From Natronorubrum aibiense (GTDB lineage: Archaea; Halobacteriota; Halobacteria; Halobacteriales; Natrialbaceae): 64,000 nucleotides of DNA. The stretch covers positions 186,001 to 250,000 of the forward strand of contig NZ_CP045490.1 in assembly GCF_009392895.1 (NCBI RefSeq), given 5' to 3'. The notes below the pieces were generated by a model, which had not been told where the DNA came from, ran no database searches, and was given only the letters and a program-made list of their open reading frames with translations. Positions 32,470 to 42,243 of the stretch are shown here, piece by piece. Position numbers and translations under genes: made by a program. Position 1 is the stretch's first letter, and each line of letters begins with the position of its first letter.

Positions 32470-32677
32470 ACCACACTGGTACAGCGCTGTCCCTAAAAAG
32501 CTCGTGCCAAAGGGGATCGGTAGCGCTCGTTGCGGTTCGTGATCTATGTCGACGATTTCGACCGCTCGAGAGAAGCCGATGAGCATACACACTCTCGAGC
32601 AGTGGCCTCGGCGTCCGGAAGCCCGCCGAATATCCGGAACCGACAGTCACAGTACGGCTGCCCCCAATATTGAGACC

Positions 32678-33340
32678 ATGACCGAGGCGCGATACGATGG
32701 GCTTCTTCTCGATCACGACGGCGTGATCGTCACGCTCTGTTCGCAGCAGGTATTGCGAGCCGCCACAACCGATGCGTTCGTCGACGCGGGGGTTTCGAAC
32801 CCGACTCCCGACGACGTCGACACGATCATGATCCGAGTCCGGGACGACGATCTGTGTGCCGTTGCGGATCGGTACAGGGTGGATCCCGACCAACTCTGGC
32901 AGTATCGTGAACAGCGAACCGAGCAGGCGTTGCGGAGGGAAACCAGAGCTGGACGAAAAGCGCCGTACGAGGACGTCGCGTGTCTCGAGCACGTCGAGGT
33001 GCCGACCGGGATCGTGAGCAACAATCAGGCCCGGATCGTCGAGTTCGTCCTCCAAGCACACGGGCTGCAAGAGTACGTCGAGACGATCCGTGCCAGAGAG
33101 CCGACCCGCGAGAGCCTTCGCGAAAAGAAGCCCGAACCAAGGTATCTTGAGGCCGCTGCGGCCGATTTGGACTGTTCGAACCCGCTGTACGTCGGCGACA
33201 GCGAGAGCGACGTCGTCGCTGGCCAGCGGGCAGGCTTCGATACCGTCTTACTCCGTCGAGAACACAACGCCACTCGAAAACTCGAGGTAGAGCCCACCGT
33301 CGAAGTCGAGAGCCTGCAAGCCGTCCTGGAACTGTTGTAG
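32678..33340 (+). CDS. HAD-superfamily hydrolase (phosphatase-like)
   Basis: Protein of 220 residues. Motif I is LLLDHDGVIV with Asp12 and Asp14 (nucleophile and acid), motif II GIVSNN, motif III Lys in REKKPEP and motif IV VGDSESD. The helical cap between motifs I and II is about 85 residues, as in C1-cap phosphatases of the phosphoglycolate or beta-phosphoglucomutase type. The substrate is unknown. The ATG chosen begins MTEARYDG; further-upstream in-frame residues are not conserved-looking. Confidence 0.88.
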   Translation: MTEARYDGLLLDHDGVIVTLCSQQVLRAATTDAFVDAGVSNPTPDDVDTIMIRVRDDDLCAVADRYRVDPDQLWQYREQRTEQALRRETRAGRKAPYEDVACLEHVEVPTGIVSNNQARIVEFVLQAHGLQEYVETIRAREPTRESLREKKPEPRYLEAAAADLDCSNPLYVGDSESDVVAGQRAGFDTVLLRREHNATRKLEVEPTVEVESLQAVLELL

Positions 33341-33508
33341 GGATAGAAATTAGGGGGGGCTTTCTGGCACAAAACGAAGAGAATCGGCGGAGCAACCACC
33401 GGATGGGCTAGTGTACGTACACGTCGATTCCAAACGCGAGACCGGCGACCTCGAGGCGATCCGCGAGCGTGTCGCCGAGCTGCGGGCCACTGCCAACAGT
33501 CCGTGAGT
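33341..33508. other. Short region with a possible gene fragment
   Basis: A plus-strand frame from a GTG at 33412 to a stop at 33504 reads VYVHVDSKRETGDLEAIRER and continues with GC-rich third positions, so it may be a relic of a real gene. It is too short to identify. Confidence 0.25.
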
Positions 33509-34018
33509 TCAGTAGCGAATCGCCGCGTCGAAAATGCCCGCCGTCTGGCCGAATCCGACGAGCGCGAGTCCACCGATTGCGGCTGTCTGGAGAGGCCAAA
33601 AGAGGCTGACTGCGTAGAGGGCCACGCCGAATAGACATCCCGCTGTACCGGTCGCATAGATCCAGCGCCCGTCGCTAACTCGACGCCCGGTGTCGACGAA
33701 GCCGACCGCTGGCAGCAGCATCCAGCCGAAGAGGGCGACGGCCACGAGCGCTGAATTGTTCGGCTCGAACCAGAGGCCGACGACCCCACAGAGTGTGACA
33801 ACCGAGCCGACGGCGATGAGCTGCCACCACGTTCGCAGGACGCCCTCGCGCATGTCGGCGTAGCCAGTCGTCGCGAAGCCGATCAGCAGGACGGCCATCA
33901 CGACGTGGGCGATAAACAGCGTGTGCTCGGTTACGACCTCGAGGTGGGCAGCCGTTACGAACACCCATGCTAGCGGCACCAGCACCGGCGGGCCGAACTC
34001 TCGAGCGCGTCTGAACAT
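33509..34018 (-). CDS. Haloarchaeal integral membrane protein
   Basis: Protein of 169 residues with about five hydrophobic helices (near 12-30, 35-55, 68-85, 92-110 and 127-160). Polar residues of note include HLEVVTEH and HVVMAVL. No family motif is recognised. The ATG MFRRAREF is chosen because the first helix begins soon after. It stands between the HAD gene and the photolyase relic, 69 bases from the latter's last codon, so it may once have been co-transcribed with it. Confidence 0.7.
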   Translation of the reverse strand: MFRRAREFGPPVLVPLAWVFVTAAHLEVVTEHTLFIAHVVMAVLLIGFATTGYADMREGVLRTWWQLIAVGSVVTLCGVVGLWFEPNNSALVAVALFGWMLLPAVGFVDTGRRVSDGRWIYATGTAGCLFGVALYAVSLFWPLQTAAIGGLALVGFGQTAGIFDAAIRY

Positions 34019-34087
34019 ACCGGAGTCTACTGTCTGCCGACACAAATGCGTACACCACGTTCGGTCGTCGTTAGTCCTCGAGCACTG

Positions 34088-35504
34088 TTATCGGCGGTCC
34101 AAGGTCTCGTAGCGTGCCTCGAGATCGATCATCGGTTCGGGGTAGTCGATGCCCAACCGGACGCCGTGGTCGGTTCGATCGGTTTCGCTCAGTGTCCAAG
34201 GCCGATGGACGAACTCCGGTGGCAGCTCCTCGAGTTCGGGAAGCCAAGTAGTCACGTACTCGCCGCCGTTGTCGTAGTACTTGCCTTGTGAGAGGACATC
34301 GAAGTAGTTGTCACGGGAGTCGTTTCCCACGCCGGCGTGGTAGGCCCAGTTCCCCCAGTTGGAGGCGACGTCGTAGTCGACGAGGCGTTCCTCGAAGTAC
34401 GCTGCGCCCCAGCGCCAGTCGATCCGAAGTGCGTCGGCGAGAAACGAGGCGACGTTCTGGCGACCGCGGTTGGACATGTATCCCGTCCGGTTCAACTCCC
34501 GCATATTCGCGTCGACGAACGGAATGCCCGTCTCGCCGCTCGCCCACCGTTCGAATGCGTTTCTGTCGTGATGCCACGCTTTCTCGATGTCCCGGATCAC
34601 GTTCGGGTGGAAAAACTGTGCGCCGTGTTTGTGAAACTGGAACTGAAAGAAATCACGCCACAGGAGTTCGAAGACGAGCCAGTAGGTGTCCTCGTTCGTC
34701 CTCGTAGCGACTGACTTCGGCGTGGATCCACCGCGGCGAGAGACACCCCGCCGCCAGCCACGGTGAGAACTTCGAGGAGTAGTTCTCTCCGAGCATCCCG
34801 TTCCGCGTCGTTTTGTACTCCCTGAGGTGATCTCCTTCCCAGAAGTACTCCTCGAGGCGGCGTTTGCCGGCCGATTCGCCGCCCTCGAAGGCCAGTACTA
34901 CACGGTCATCGTCGGGCGGTGTCTCGAGTCCCAGCTCCGACAGTGTCGGCACGTCGCCAGCGGATAGGTCGGGGGTCGAAACCGCCGTCGGCGGCGCAAC
35001 GGGCTCTCGAACCGGACACTCACGTTCGACCGCCTTGCGCCACGGCGTGAACGTATCGTTCATTCGTTCGTGCGACGTCGGGAGGTCCGAGACGTGATAC
35101 AGCGTGTGCGTCCACCGGCGTTCGAATGCGATCTCGTCGGGAAGCGCCTCTCGAACGGCGTTTTCGACCTCGAGTTCCTCCGTCGCCGGTTTCGTCTGTG
35201 CGTACACGGCGTCGGCGCCGACGCGCCCGGCGATATCGGGAACGACCGCCTCCGGACGGCCCTGTCTGACGAACAGTTCTCCACCTCGCTCTCGAAGCGT
35301 CGCCCGCAACTCGAGCAGTGATTCGCGGCGGAATCTGGCGCGATGAGTGCCGAGCTTTTCGGTCCCATAGCGTGTCTCGCCGCGCTCGCGCGAATCGACG
35401 ACGTAGATCGGAACGATTTCGTCTGCCGTGGTGACCGCGTCCGCGAGCGTCGGATTGTCCGTCACTCGGAGATCATTTCGAAACCAGACGATGGCGACTT
35501 CCAT
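34088..35504 (-). pseudogene. DASH-type cryptochrome/photolyase, frameshifted
   Basis: Two frames together make a nearly complete photolyase. The first (from 35504) has VAIVWFRNDLRVTDNPTLAD, the antenna-domain start, through KFSPWLAAGCLSPRWIHAEV. The second continues TYWLVFELLWRDFFQFQF and holds the FAD region (ETGIPFVDANMREL, GYMSNRGRQN, SNWGNWAYHAGVGND), typical of the DASH subgroup. The frame breaks at about 34688-34705, where GTCCTCGT is repeated ten bases apart. Conserved residues expected between DERT/V and EDTYW appear lost, which fits an 11-base deletion between GAAC repeats. Either a true pseudogene or a sequencing error. Confidence 0.85.
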
Positions 35505-35566
35505 GTTCTTCGGAAGAGGAGCTGTAACAAGTACCGATAGCCGAACATTGATATCGGACTCAATCG

Positions 35567-35832
35567 GGCACTGTCTAGTTCTGAACCTCCTCAATTGGTG
35601 TCTTTCCATCAAGAGTTTGGTGCGGTCTCTGACGTTTGTAATAATGCAGATACTGCTCAAGTCACTCGCGGACGCTCGACGGACTGCCCACCCACGAGTT
35701 ATGGGAGCGGTCTATCCGCACTTTGAGGGTGTGAAATCACTTTTTGATCAGGTTTCGCTCGGTGCAGTTGACCTGGTCGATCAATCCTAATCGAAAGAGG
35801 ACAGTCCGATATCCGAATTAATTGATGAGAAA
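35567..35832 (-). mobile_element. Truncated older IS6-family copy
   Basis: It begins with the terminal sequence GGCACTGTCTAG and, on the minus strand, encodes the degraded C-terminal part of an IS6 transposase (YKRQRPHQTLDGKTPIEEV, HNSWVGSP) with in-frame stops. The copy is cut short where the second IS6 element begins at 35833. Confidence 0.75.
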
Positions 35833-36574
35833 GGCACTGTCTAGTTCAGCACCTCGTCGGCTGGCGTTCGTCCGTCGAGCGATTGGTGCGGTCTCTGATA
35901 GTTGTAGTAATGCACGAACTGTTCAATCCACTCGCGTGCGCTCGCCCGACTGCCAACCCATGAGTTATGAAAACGGTCACCCCTCATTTTGAGGGTATGA
36001 AACCGCTTTCGATGAGGTTTCGGTCGGTGTAGTTCACTCGACCGTTCAATCCTAATCGAGCAATGGCAGTCCGAGAGCCGAATTGATCAACGAGAAACTC
36101 AGCGTCCGCGAGATCGTGTTTCTCACGAAGTCCATGCAGAAATGCAGCCGCCGGATCGGTACCGTGCCGACCGAACAACGCGACATCGAAGATCAGCTTT
36201 GACTCGATGTCTATTGTGGCATACACCCAAGACCATTCTCCGTTCTTGACAGCGGTTTCGTCAACAGCGACCCGCTTCGGCTTCGCCTCAGGCGGGTCGC
36301 GTCCACTGTCAGACAGCCGATGTACCCAGTTCCAAACCGACCCGTGAGAGCGTTCAACGCCTAATTCAGCGAGAATCGTTGTTGTCTCTCGAAGCGAACA
36401 GCCGGTCTGATGGAGGCGGACGGCGAACGCCCTGACTGGCATCGCCGTCCGCTCGTTCTCCCAAAATTCTTCTAAATCCGCGTCGTAGCTCTCGCTGAGC
36501 AGGTTTACAAGCATCTTTGGACAAGAATCTCACTGACCTGCTCGCTCCTCAAACTGACTCAGCTAGACAGTGCC
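35833..36574 (-). mobile_element. IS6-family insertion sequence (ISH-type), 742 bp
   Basis: Bounded by perfect 12-base terminal inverted repeats, GGCACTGTCTAG at 35833-35844 and CTAGACAGTGCC at 36563-36574. It carries one minus-strand transposase gene (frameshifted). No matching target duplication is seen: the left flank is the truncated older copy and the right flank is AT-rich DNA, so a deletion or recombination followed insertion. Confidence 0.85.
35842..36514 (-). pseudogene. IS6-family transposase, single-base frameshift
   Basis: The frame from 36514 reads the N-terminal HTH (RAFAVRLHQTGCSLRETTTI) and the DDE domain with first Asp in KRVAVDETAV, and second Asp in EFLVDQFG. After RNLIE it goes out of frame near 36000, where one A seems lost (expected RNLIEKRFHTLK). 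The remaining C-terminal part (RFHNSWVGSRASAREW, YYNYQRPHQSLDGRTPADEV) is intact in the other frame to a stop at 35842. The catalytic Glu region is therefore not in the same protein, so transposase is probably inactive. Confidence 0.8.
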
Positions 36575-36750
36575 CATCCAGCTATACTCTAGAGCTACAA
36601 TTTATATCTATACTCTATAACTATGTCTATAAGTAGTATGTCATTTGGAATAATATTTTGGCTATTGACCTATCTAATTATTGAACCGAGGGGAACGAGC
36701 GAGAAGGTGTAGATGTCAAGCTCGATTCGGAACTCGATGGGGACGAGTTG
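36575..36750. other. AT-rich DNA right of the IS6 element
   Basis: No gene. 36580-36665 is unusually AT-rich with repeated TATACTCTA-like words (GCTATACTCTAGAGC, TCTATACTCTATAAC). From about 36690 (AACGAGCGAGAAGGTGTAGA) the sequence resembles the DNA before TnpB-type right ends. Confidence 0.4.
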
Positions 36751-36786
36751 AGCTGTTCTCGGGGCTTGTCCCCGAGATACTTCATT
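36751..36786 (+). repeat. TnpB-type right-end hairpin without tnpB (copy A)
   Basis: CTCGGGG-CTTGT-CCCCGAG followed by ATACTTCA. The hairpin and tail match the right end of the tnpB element at 62384-62412 and the orphan copies at 46783 and 52019. No tnpB reading frame is nearby. Confidence 0.6.
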
Positions 36787-37190
36787 GAATGAAGACGAAC
36801 AATCTCTCGAGGAGACAGTGGAGACCCTCGAGACCGAGTTATCTGATGAGGTGCGTGATGCCGTCCGACCAGTTCTTAAATACAGACGTGGGGAACGGGC
36901 AGACATTGAGTTGGACAATGCGGTACGCCACTATGGCCTTACAGGCAGGGCAGTCCCACGGGCTGACCGCTAAGACTGCCGAAGAAGCAATTACGACGTG
37001 GTAATGATGGGTGGCAGACACAGACACGATTGGTTCAGTAACAGGGGCCGTAGCCGGTGCTCGGTTCGGGCGTGACGTGGTACCGGATCGGTGGGTGGAA
37101 ACGCTGTCAGAACGAGCAGCACTCGAGGCACTTGCGGCTGAAATTTTCGAACGCGAGTACACAACCTTGAGCGGCGAGTGGTTTAACTAA
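36787..37190 (+). pseudogene. ADP-ribosylglycohydrolase relic (C-terminal part)
   Basis: Pieces in shifting frames resemble the C-terminal third of an ADP-ribosylglycohydrolase (DraG family). They are ETELSDEVRDAVRPVLKYRR, then YATMALQAGQSHGLTAKTAE with EAITT, two stop codons, then ADTDTIGSVTGAVAGARFGR and a helical tail ending GEWFN. The metal-binding motif expected as GGDTDTIG reads VADTDTIG because of neighbouring indels. At least three small indels separate the pieces and the N-terminal two thirds are absent, so no active enzyme is made. Confidence 0.7.
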
Positions 37191-37211
37191 CTCAACGGTC
37201 ATTACGGTACA

Positions 37212-40200
37212 ATGAGTACACGAGCGAGTGCTCCTGACGACGCATTTTGGGAGGATGTCGACGACGACGTAGCGCTCCACCGGTATCGGACACTCGTCAG
37301 CACGATCGACGATGGGGTGTATCAGCTTGATTCAGACGGACACTTCGTTGCGGTCAACGACATGATCGTCGAAACGACAGGCTATTCTCGCGAGAAACTC
37401 CTCGGCGAGCACGTCTCACTCGTTCTCACTGATGACGATGTTGAACGCATCGAATCTGAAATCGTGAACCAGATCGAAACAGAAGATGAGGATATCGCTA
37501 CCTTTGAATTCGGTGTCCAAACTGCCGATGGAGAGACGATTCCCTGTGAACTACGGATCAACCTGCTGATCGAGGAAGGAGCGTTTCAGGGGACGATCGG
37601 CGTCGCACGAAATCTCTCCGAGAAAAAGCAGCGGCTGGCAACCCTCGAGTCAGCACAGGCGTCGTACGACTCGATCACAAGCGTTCTCGACGAAGCAGAT
37701 ATCGGTGTCTTCGTGCTCGATGATGCGTTCGAGATTGCGTGGGCCAACGAGACGATCGGACAGTATTTCGGCCTCGATCGAGACGGGCTCATCGGCTGTG
37801 ACAAACAACAGGTCGTACACGAGAGTATAACCGATACAGTCGACGATTCAAACCGATTTGCAGAGACAGTCTTGGCAACGTACGACGACAACAGTTACAT
37901 CGAAGAGTTCGAATGCCACGTCACGGCAGGCACTGACCGTGCGGAACGCTGGCTCGAGCACCGGAGCAAACCGATCGAATCGGGGCAGTATGCGGGCGGT
38001 CGAGTCGAACTCTACTACGATATCACAGATCGGAAGCAATCAGAAGATGCTCTCCGAGCGACTGAACAGCGGTTTGAGTCGCTGGTCGACGCCGTCGAGG
38101 AGTACGCAATCTTGCGGCTTGACTCGGACGGTCACGTCATCAGTTGGAACGAAGGTGCGAAGCAAATCAAGGGCTACAACACTGACGAGATACTCGACGA
38201 GCACATCTCGACGTTCTACACCGAAGCGGATCGAGCGGAAAACGTTCCCGAGCAAAACCTCGAACGGGCAACCGAAATCGGATCCGTCGAAGACGAAGGG
38301 TGGCGTGTCAGAAAGGATGGCTCCCAGTTCTGGGCAAATGTGACGATTACAACGGTTTGGGACGAGGACGGAACCCACTGCGGATTCCTGAAGGTCACCC
38401 GCGACATGACCGATCAATACGAGCGCGAACGGGAACTCGAGAGCGAACTCCAGCAGGTGTTCGGTCGGATCTCCGACGCGTTCTACGCAGTCGACGAAGA
38501 CTTTTGCTTCACACACGTCAACGGGCGTGCCGAGGAGATTCTGCAGCACTCTCGAGAAGAACTGCTCGGCGAGAATATCTGGGAGGCGTTCCCGGATGCC
38601 CGCAACACACACGGCTACGAGGCGTTCCACCGTGCACTCGAGACACAGAAAGCAGTGTCCTACGAGGAAACGTTTCCCTCCCTCGGTGGATGGTTTGAAG
38701 TCCGCGTGTATCCCTCCGAAACCGGGCTTTCGGTGTACTTCCGTGACGTCACCGAACGGAAAGAGCGCGAGCAGGCGATCCGAGAGTCGGAGCGTCGCTA
38801 CCGAACACTCGCGGAGAATTTCCCGAACGGGCTCGTCACCTTGTTCGACGAGGAACTTCAGTACACGCTCGCCGAGGGTCGAGCGTTCGACTATCTTCCC
38901 CACTCGAGAGACGACATTGAAGGCCATCACCTTCACGAGGTGTGGGCCGATGACGTGGTTGAGGTGATCGAACCCGTGTTCCAGGCCGCACTTGAAGGCG
39001 AGAAGCAGTCGGTTGAGGGCACGTCCGAGGGGCGCGAGTGGATTCTCCACGTCGTGCCACTTGCGGATCGGGATGGCGAGATCCACGGGGGAATGACGAT
39101 GGCTCTGGACATCACCGAACGCAAGGAACGCGAGCGAGAACTGCTGAAGTACGAGACGATCGTCGAGACCGTTAACGACGGCATCTACACGGTCGACGAA
39201 GACGGTCGCTTCACGATGGTCAACGATGCGTACTGCGAACTGACTGGATACTCCCGAGCGGAATTGCTTGGATCCCATGTCTCACTGGTTGTTGACGACG
39301 AAACCGTCGAGCGAGCGAAAGAGCTGGAAGCTGAGATTGCAGCGGAGAACATCGATAAACCAATGGCGGAAACGATGATACAGACGGCAGATGGCGATCG
39401 CGTTCCCTCTGAGGCGACCTTCTCGATGTTATCCGGCGACGGGCACGAACGAATCGGCGTTGCCCGTGATATCACCGAACGGAAGGAGCGCGAACGCGCG
39501 CTCGAGGAGAGCGAACGTCGCTATCGAACGCTCGTCGAACACTTTCCAAACGGCGCAGTTGGGCTCTATAACAAGAACTTGACTTATACCGTCGCAGGTG
39601 GCAAGATGCTGAATGAACTTGGGATCCCATCCGATGAGATCGCTGGCACCTCAATCTATGAGCGATATCCTGACGATTTAATCGAAGAGATCAAACCGCA
39701 CTTTCGCGCCGTTTTCGATGGCGAATCGAAGACGTTCGAAGTGGAGTACCACAATCGACATCTGATAGCACACACACTCCCCGTTCGAAACGCGGACGAC
39801 GAGATCTACGCTGGGATGTTGATGATACAGGACATCACCGAACGCAAGGAGTACCGCCGACTGCTCGAGGAATCGAACAAACGACTCGAACAGTTCGCAT
39901 ATGCCGCCAGCCATGATCTCCAAGAGCCCCTGCGGATGGTCACGAGCTACCTCCAGTTGATCGACAATCGATACGGAGATGCACTCGACGAGGACGGTGA
40001 AGAATTCCTCGAGTTCGCTGTCGATGGGGCTGAGCGAATGCGCGACATGATCGATGGACTGCTCGAATATTCACGGGTCGAAACGCGCGGTGATCCGTTC
40101 GAAGCAGTCGACTTGAACGACATCCTCGAAGACGTTCGCAAGGATATGCAGGTGCAAATCAAGGAGAGCAACGCCGAGATCGAAATTGACGAGCTCCCAT

Positions 40201-40559
40201 GTGTGGAAGGGGATGCCAGCCAGTTACGCCAAGTCTTCCAGAACCTGCTCAGTAATGCAGTCGAGTATAGCGGCAGCCAGCCACCACGAGTCGACATTTC
40301 TGCTGAACGCGATGGCACAAACTGGATCGTTTCAGTTCAGGACGAGGGGATCGGGATTGACGCTGACGAGCAAGAGCTTATCTTCGAGGTGTTCCAGCGA
40401 CTGCATACGCACGAGGAGCATCCGGGAACTGGTATTGGACTCGCACTGTGCCGCCGAATTGTCGAACGCCACGGCGGCGAGATCTGGGTTGAGTCCAAAC
40501 CTGGTGACGGTGCGACGTTCTCGTTTACGTTGCCGGCAGCGAGTGATTGCGATACGTGA
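37212..40559 (+). CDS. Soluble multi-PAS sensor histidine kinase
   Basis: Kinase of 1115 residues without membrane helices. About seven PAS domains (roughly 20-140, 150-275, 285-405, 410-520, 530-640, 645-765 and 770-880) are joined by ITERKERE-type linkers. The HisKA has AASHDLQEPLRMVTSY with the phosphoacceptor His, and the ATPase domain has NLLSNAVEYSG, DEGIGID, GTGIGLALC and PGDGATFSF. The response regulator gene 101 bases downstream is its likely partner. Signals sensed by the PAS domains are unknown. The last 230 residues closely resemble the kinase at 56300-60262. Confidence 0.93.
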   Translation: MSTRASAPDDAFWEDVDDDVALHRYRTLVSTIDDGVYQLDSDGHFVAVNDMIVETTGYSREKLLGEHVSLVLTDDDVERIESEIVNQIETEDEDIATFEFGVQTADGETIPCELRINLLIEEGAFQGTIGVARNLSEKKQRLATLESAQASYDSITSVLDEADIGVFVLDDAFEIAWANETIGQYFGLDRDGLIGCDKQQVVHESITDTVDDSNRFAETVLATYDDNSYIEEFECHVTAGTDRAERWLEHRSKPIESGQYAGGRVELYYDITDRKQSEDALRATEQRFESLVDAVEEYAILRLDSDGHVISWNEGAKQIKGYNTDEILDEHISTFYTEADRAENVPEQNLERATEIGSVEDEGWRVRKDGSQFWANVTITTVWDEDGTHCGFLKVTRDMTDQYERERELESELQQVFGRISDAFYAVDEDFCFTHVNGRAEEILQHSREELLGENIWEAFPDARNTHGYEAFHRALETQKAVSYEETFPSLGGWFEVRVYPSETGLSVYFRDVTERKEREQAIRESERRYRTLAENFPNGLVTLFDEELQYTLAEGRAFDYLPHSRDDIEGHHLHEVWADDVVEVIEPVFQAALEGEKQSVEGTSEGREWILHVVPLADRDGEIHGGMTMALDITERKERERELLKYETIVETVNDGIYTVDEDGRFTMVNDAYCELTGYSRAELLGSHVSLVVDDETVERAKELEAEIAAENIDKPMAETMIQTADGDRVPSEATFSMLSGDGHERIGVARDITERKERERALEESERRYRTLVEHFPNGAVGLYNKNLTYTVAGGKMLNELGIPSDEIAGTSIYERYPDDLIEEIKPHFRAVFDGESKTFEVEYHNRHLIAHTLPVRNADDEIYAGMLMIQDITERKEYRRLLEESNKRLEQFAYAASHDLQEPLRMVTSYLQLIDNRYGDALDEDGEEFLEFAVDGAERMRDMIDGLLEYSRVETRGDPFEAVDLNDILEDVRKDMQVQIKESNAEIEIDELPCVEGDASQLRQVFQNLLSNAVEYSGSQPPRVDISAERDGTNWIVSVQDEGIGIDADEQELIFEVFQRLHTHEEHPGTGIGLALCRRIVERHGGEIWVESKPGDGATFSFTLPAASDCDT

Positions 40560-40660
40560 TTACGCAATCCGTGTCAACCAGAGCAGATACTGCCAAATTT
40601 TCCATATTTGATATGATTTTAGCCTAAGCCACTTACGCCTCAATCCCGAACAATTTGGCT

Positions 40661-41119
40661 ATGGATAGTCGCCCCACGAGCCCCCCTGAAGCGAAAATAT
40701 TACTCGTCGAAGACAACCCAGGAGACGTGCGTCTTATCAAAGGAGTCTTCCGCGATGGCCAGATTAACAACCACCTGTACACCGTCACTGATGGTCAAGA
40801 AGCACTCGATTTCATTCATCGAGAAGGCGATCATAAGGATGCACCTCGTCCAGACATTATTTTATTGGACCTAAACTTACCGCGCGTAGATGGTGAAGAC
40901 CTTCTTCACAAAATCAAACATCACCCAGAATTGGAACAGGTTCCTGTTATCATTCTGTCCGGGCTAGACGAAGACCTCATCGAATCACGCGATCTTGATC
41001 ACGATACAGACGAGGATGCAGTCATCGAAAAGCCGATTGACCCTGGCGAGTTTGTTGAAGTGATTTGTACGTTCGATAACTTCCGATTGTCTGTTGTCCG
41101 TACCAGAGACAGTACGTGA
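40661..41119 (+). CDS. Single-domain response regulator
   Basis: Receiver-domain protein of 152 residues of the Rcp1/CheY-like archaeal type. The acidic pair is in LLVEDNPGD (Glu17, Asp18), the phosphoacceptor is Asp70 in DIILLDLNLP, the Ser in IILSG and the Lys in IEKPID. No output domain follows, so it acts through protein contacts or a phosphorelay. It is next to the multi-PAS kinase and probably receives its phosphate. ATG 40661 is preferred to a TTG six bases earlier. Confidence 0.92.
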   Translation: MDSRPTSPPEAKILLVEDNPGDVRLIKGVFRDGQINNHLYTVTDGQEALDFIHREGDHKDAPRPDIILLDLNLPRVDGEDLLHKIKHHPELEQVPVIILSGLDEDLIESRDLDHDTDEDAVIEKPIDPGEFVEVICTFDNFRLSVVRTRDST

Positions 41120-41265
41120 CTGAGCGAATCTCCGATTCGCGATGTCGTTGGCGCATTGCGCCGACTGCTCGAGGGATCGAAGACGCCTCGCTGTCCGCGA
41201 AACCGAAGGGCTCGCTTGATGGCGAGACGCCTATGACATCTCAAACCGCATGCCCTCGAGGCGGT

Positions 41266-42243
41266 TTACACATCTCCAATCGCGCGGTTCCAGACCGGTT
41301 CGATGGGGGCCTCGAGTCGCTGGCGTTCCTCGGCAGTCAGGGTGACGTCGAGTGAATCCACGTTATCTTCGAGGTGCTCAATGGTACGTGGGCCTATGAT
41401 GGGTGAGTCGACGAGGTCCTTGTGCAGCAACCATGCGAGCGACACCTGTGCAGCAGTCGCGTCTTTCTCGTCGGCGAGTTTCCGGACAGTCTCGAGCACG
41501 GCCCAGTTGTCTTCAGTGAACCGTTTTTGCATGAAGTCGTCCGTCGCAGCACGGCCCTCGTCAGGATCTTTTCCCTGTTCGTACTTGTCTGCGAGGAAGC
41601 CGCCTGCGAGAGGTGACCACGGGATGACACCGATATCTTGGTCCTCACATAGCGGAAGGACATTCGCCTCCTCGTGACGGTCGACGAGGTTGTACTCACA
41701 TTGCATCGAGATGAACCGTTCGTAGTTGTTGACGTCCGCTGTGTGGAGCGCTTTCATGAACTTCCAAGCAGGCATCGAACTCGCGCCGACGTATCTCACT
41801 ATGCCCTCGTCGATCAGAGAGTCGAGTGCCGAGAGCGTCTCCTCGATGGGCGTGTTATCGTCCCAGCGATGAATCTGGTAGAGGTCGATGTAGTCGGTAT
41901 CGAGTCGGTCGAGACTCGCCTGTGCCTGATCGAGGATATGCTTCCGAGAGAGCCCCTGTCCGTTGGGGCCGTCACGCATTGGAAAGTAGACCTTTGTCGC
42001 GACGACGAATTCCTCGCGGTCGCGTTCGGCTAGGGCTTTCCCCAAAATCTCCTCGCTCTCACCTTTTGAGTAGGCGTTGGCCGTATCGACGAAATTGATC
42101 CCGAGGTCGAGCGCTCGGTCGATGACTTCGAGAGCGTCGTCGTGATCGTGAACCATCCAGGGCTGCTCACTGCCGAAGTTCATACACCCCAGACAGAGTC
42201 TGGAAACTTCGAGTCCCGAATTCCCTAGATGCGTGTATTCCAT
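41266..42243 (-). CDS. Aldo/keto reductase
   Basis: TIM-barrel NAD(P)H oxidoreductase of 325 residues. The catalytic tetrad is visible: Asp in FVDTANAYSKGE with Tyr in the same motif, Lys in VVATKVY, and His in YQIHRWD. NADP-binding residues lie in PWSPLAGGFLADKY and SPIIGPRTIEHLEDN. The opening MEYTHLGNSGLEVSRLCLG is standard for AKR11/12-like members; the longer upstream frame is not used. Substrate unknown. It is monocistronic and convergent with the response regulator gene. Confidence 0.92.
   Translation of the reverse strand: MEYTHLGNSGLEVSRLCLGCMNFGSEQPWMVHDHDDALEVIDRALDLGINFVDTANAYSKGESEEILGKALAERDREEFVVATKVYFPMRDGPNGQGLSRKHILDQAQASLDRLDTDYIDLYQIHRWDDNTPIEETLSALDSLIDEGIVRYVGASSMPAWKFMKALHTADVNNYERFISMQCEYNLVDRHEEANVLPLCEDQDIGVIPWSPLAGGFLADKYEQGKDPDEGRAATDDFMQKRFTEDNWAVLETVRKLADEKDATAAQVSLAWLLHKDLVDSPIIGPRTIEHLEDNVDSLDVTLTAEERQRLEAPIEPVWNRAIGDV

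Noticed and set aside
38040-39278. Minus-strand frame of 412 codons opposite the first PAS kinase
   Set aside because: Antisense shadow with repeated Phe/Leu/Val patterns mirroring PAS repeats.
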